Positions 62,700-64,000 of a DNA stretch of 64,000 nt are shown piece after piece (positions within the stretch are counted from its first letter, which is position 1; the number at the start of each line of letters is the position of its first letter). The stretch comes from CAWJMN01 sp963844055. Lineage in GTDB: Bacteria; Planctomycetota; Planctomycetia; Pirellulales; Pirellulaceae. Under the pieces are notes generated by a model. It worked only from the letters and a program-made list of their open reading frames with translations. It had not been told where the DNA came from and made no database searches. The translations under genes were made by a program, and so were the position numbers. The stretch lies in NCBI GenBank assembly GCA_963844055.1, contig CAWJMN010000002.1, positions 2,046,001 to 2,110,000 of the forward strand, written 5' to 3'.

Positions 62700-63281
62700 C
62701 TAAGGCATGCGAGCATTGCTTTCACCCTTTAAATCCATCAGGGGAGTTTTGTTCGGATCGGGGCAATTTTTGCGATAGGAGCTGAGGAGCGACTCAAGGT
62801 TCTCTTTGGCGGCATAACTCAAGTCGTAACGCTGAGTAATGCCCAGATGGATCAGCTTGACCTCACCACATCCAAAGCAGAGAAGCGCACGATACGATGT
62901 AAGTCCGGCATGCCACTGGATCTCATAGTCAGGATGAAAGCCGCCGCACTTTTTCTCGCCCTCGAACGGTTCGTAGGTGGAGGTATCTTGAAGGATCGTG
63001 TTCAGCGTTTTTAGGTCGGCTTCGGAGATTTGAAGTAACTCTGTATAAAACGCATGGCCATTGAGCGTTGTTACGGACTTGGTCTTTAGCTCGTCGGCGT
63101 ATGCCTTCCCGAAGTGGTTCGGATGTGGCAAACCTTCATGGACCGTGATGGAACTGGCCCCGGCAATTTGCTCGAGGAAGATTGACAGTAAAGAGAAAGA
63201 GGTTGTTGCAAGCCAGGCCACGAGAAGCACCGCGGTGGCGGTGACTGAACTGATGATCGCCAATCGCATGAGCTTTCGCAT
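62700..63281 (-). CDS. Hypothetical exported or membrane-anchored protein (193 aa)
   Basis: A 193-residue protein starting at ATG 63281 with AAGGAACC upstream. It has an N-terminal transmembrane or signal segment (LMRLAIISSVTATAVLLVAWLATT) and a soluble domain. That domain has CGGFHPDYEIQW and LLCFGCGEVKLIH, two Cys-containing segments typical of a planctomycete family of small exported proteins without known function. An upstream frame to 63431 has no ribosome-binding site and is not used. Confidence 0.6.
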   Translation of the reverse strand: MRKLMRLAIISSVTATAVLLVAWLATTSFSLLSIFLEQIAGASSITVHEGLPHPNHFGKAYADELKTKSVTTLNGHAFYTELLQISEADLKTLNTILQDTSTYEPFEGEKKCGGFHPDYEIQWHAGLTSYRALLCFGCGEVKLIHLGITQRYDLSYAAKENLESLLSSYRKNCPDPNKTPLMDLKGESNARMP

Positions 63282-63648
63282 CGATGGTTCCTTGCCCGTA
63301 GAAGGTGGAGAGTCCACCCATGTTACATGCCGCTCGGCGTTCGATGCTAAGGAAGTTGATGAGAAATAGACAAGGTGGCAGGAAAGCATCTGAACAGTGC
63401 CAGCCAATGAAATGGCAGTTGATGGGTGCATTAGAAAGATCCTGCCGGATGCCTAAGTGGGTGATTGGCTAATAAAAGAACCGGTTTTTTGGGGACTTAT
63501 CGAGCAACTTCTTTGGTTGACGCTCGGCCTGCCATCATCGACAATAGGGGATGTCTTTTTGAAGTGCTTTTCGGGGCACGGCGTAAAGGCATTGCGAGAT
63601 GTTCGCAATCCCCTCCTCAGCAATTGTCCCACCCTAGGCTGAACGGCT

Positions 63649-64000
63649 ATGGTTAGTACGCTTCGCAACTTGCGACCCGGCTTTTTGCTGCGCCCCATGT
63701 GGAGTGGCGTGGTTGCGCTCCTTGGCATGATGTGCGTGTCAGCTTTTGCAGCCGACGATGCGGAACACTTCTTTGAAAAAGAGGTTCGCCCGCTGCTGAT
63801 TGAGAACTGTCAGAAGTGCCATGGCGAAGAGAAGCAAGAGGGATCGCTGCGTCTTGACTCTCGCGAGAGCATTTTGAAGGGGGGCGATACTGGCCCGGCA
63901 CTGGTGCAGGGGAAGTCGGCCGAAAGCTTGATGATGAAGGCCGTCCGGCATCAAGAGGGGCTGGAGATGCCTCCCAAGAAGTCGCTTCGTCCCGAGCAGA
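63649..64000 (+). CDS. Planctomycete cytochrome c (PSCyt1) protein, 5' part
   Basis: The frame starts at ATG 63649 and runs off the window. It codes for a signal peptide (VVALLGMMCVSAFA), then the PSCyt1 heme-binding region: FEKEVRPLLIENCQKCHGEEKQEGSLRLDSRESILKGG, with the CxxCH motif. Full-length members usually go on to DUF1549 and DUF1553 domains, which lie beyond the window. The heme-c protein is exported. No strong ribosome-binding site is seen. Confidence 0.88.
   Translation, partial: MVSTLRNLRPGFLLRPMWSGVVALLGMMCVSAFAADDAEHFFEKEVRPLLIENCQKCHGEEKQEGSLRLDSRESILKGGDTGPALVQGKSAESLMMKAVRHQEGLEMPPKKSLRPEQ

Overview
The window looks like a piece of a planctomycete chromosome, most likely from the Pirellulaceae/Pirellulales. 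Markers of that group are a DUF1800/DUF1501 pair, a planctomycete-type cytochrome c (PSCyt1) protein, three PQQ-like beta-propeller proteins, a formylglycine sulfatase, a YTV-type cell-surface protein, SHD1 and J-domain-like membrane proteins, and LRR and membrane proteins with the planctomycete N-terminal membrane signature. No tRNA or rRNA was recognised. The placement is inferred from protein families only.

Layout. 1-3.1 kb: end of a creatininase, a nucleotidyltransferase-like protein, an RlmI-like rRNA methyltransferase (frameshifted) and a HisA/HisF-family protein. 3.1-7.4 kb: repeats, pyrC, a small ORF, and an AT-richer OLD-family nuclease. 7.4-11.5 kb: YhcH-like protein, SDR, HTTM-like membrane protein with partner, lactonase. 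11.8-13.4 kb: a DNA methyltransferase with a long histone-H1-like Lys/Ala tail (frameshifted). 13.8-18.8 kb: small proteins, a radical SAM enzyme, ilvC and ilvN. 19-26.3 kb: YTV protein, TPP-dependent decarboxylase, LRR protein, SHD1/propeller protein. 27.7-32.2 kb: operon of a secreted protein, DUF1800 and DUF1501. 32-37 kb: membrane proteins and a propeller protein among repeats. 37.3-42.6 kb: a minimal phage head module (scaffold-like, decoration, major capsid, gp36-like, portal) without terminase or tail genes. 42.9-49.9 kb: esterase, cysC, BON protein, acyl-CoA dehydrogenase, propeller protein, and a trio with a P-loop ATPase. 50-56 kb: a repeat-rich accessory region with two paralogous LRR proteins, an IS5-type transposase remnant and a family of MITE-like palindromes. 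56-64 kb: sulfatase, propeller protein, SDR, J-like membrane protein, proline-rich lipoprotein, and the start of a PSCyt1 protein.

Two features run through the window. First, intergenic spaces are packed with several families of short dispersed repeats, many palindromic, that recur in a fixed modular order. Second, at least five and probably six genes carry single-base frameshifts that would restore a textbook protein if corrected. This suggests assembly indels, so the affected genes should not be treated as dead without checking reads.
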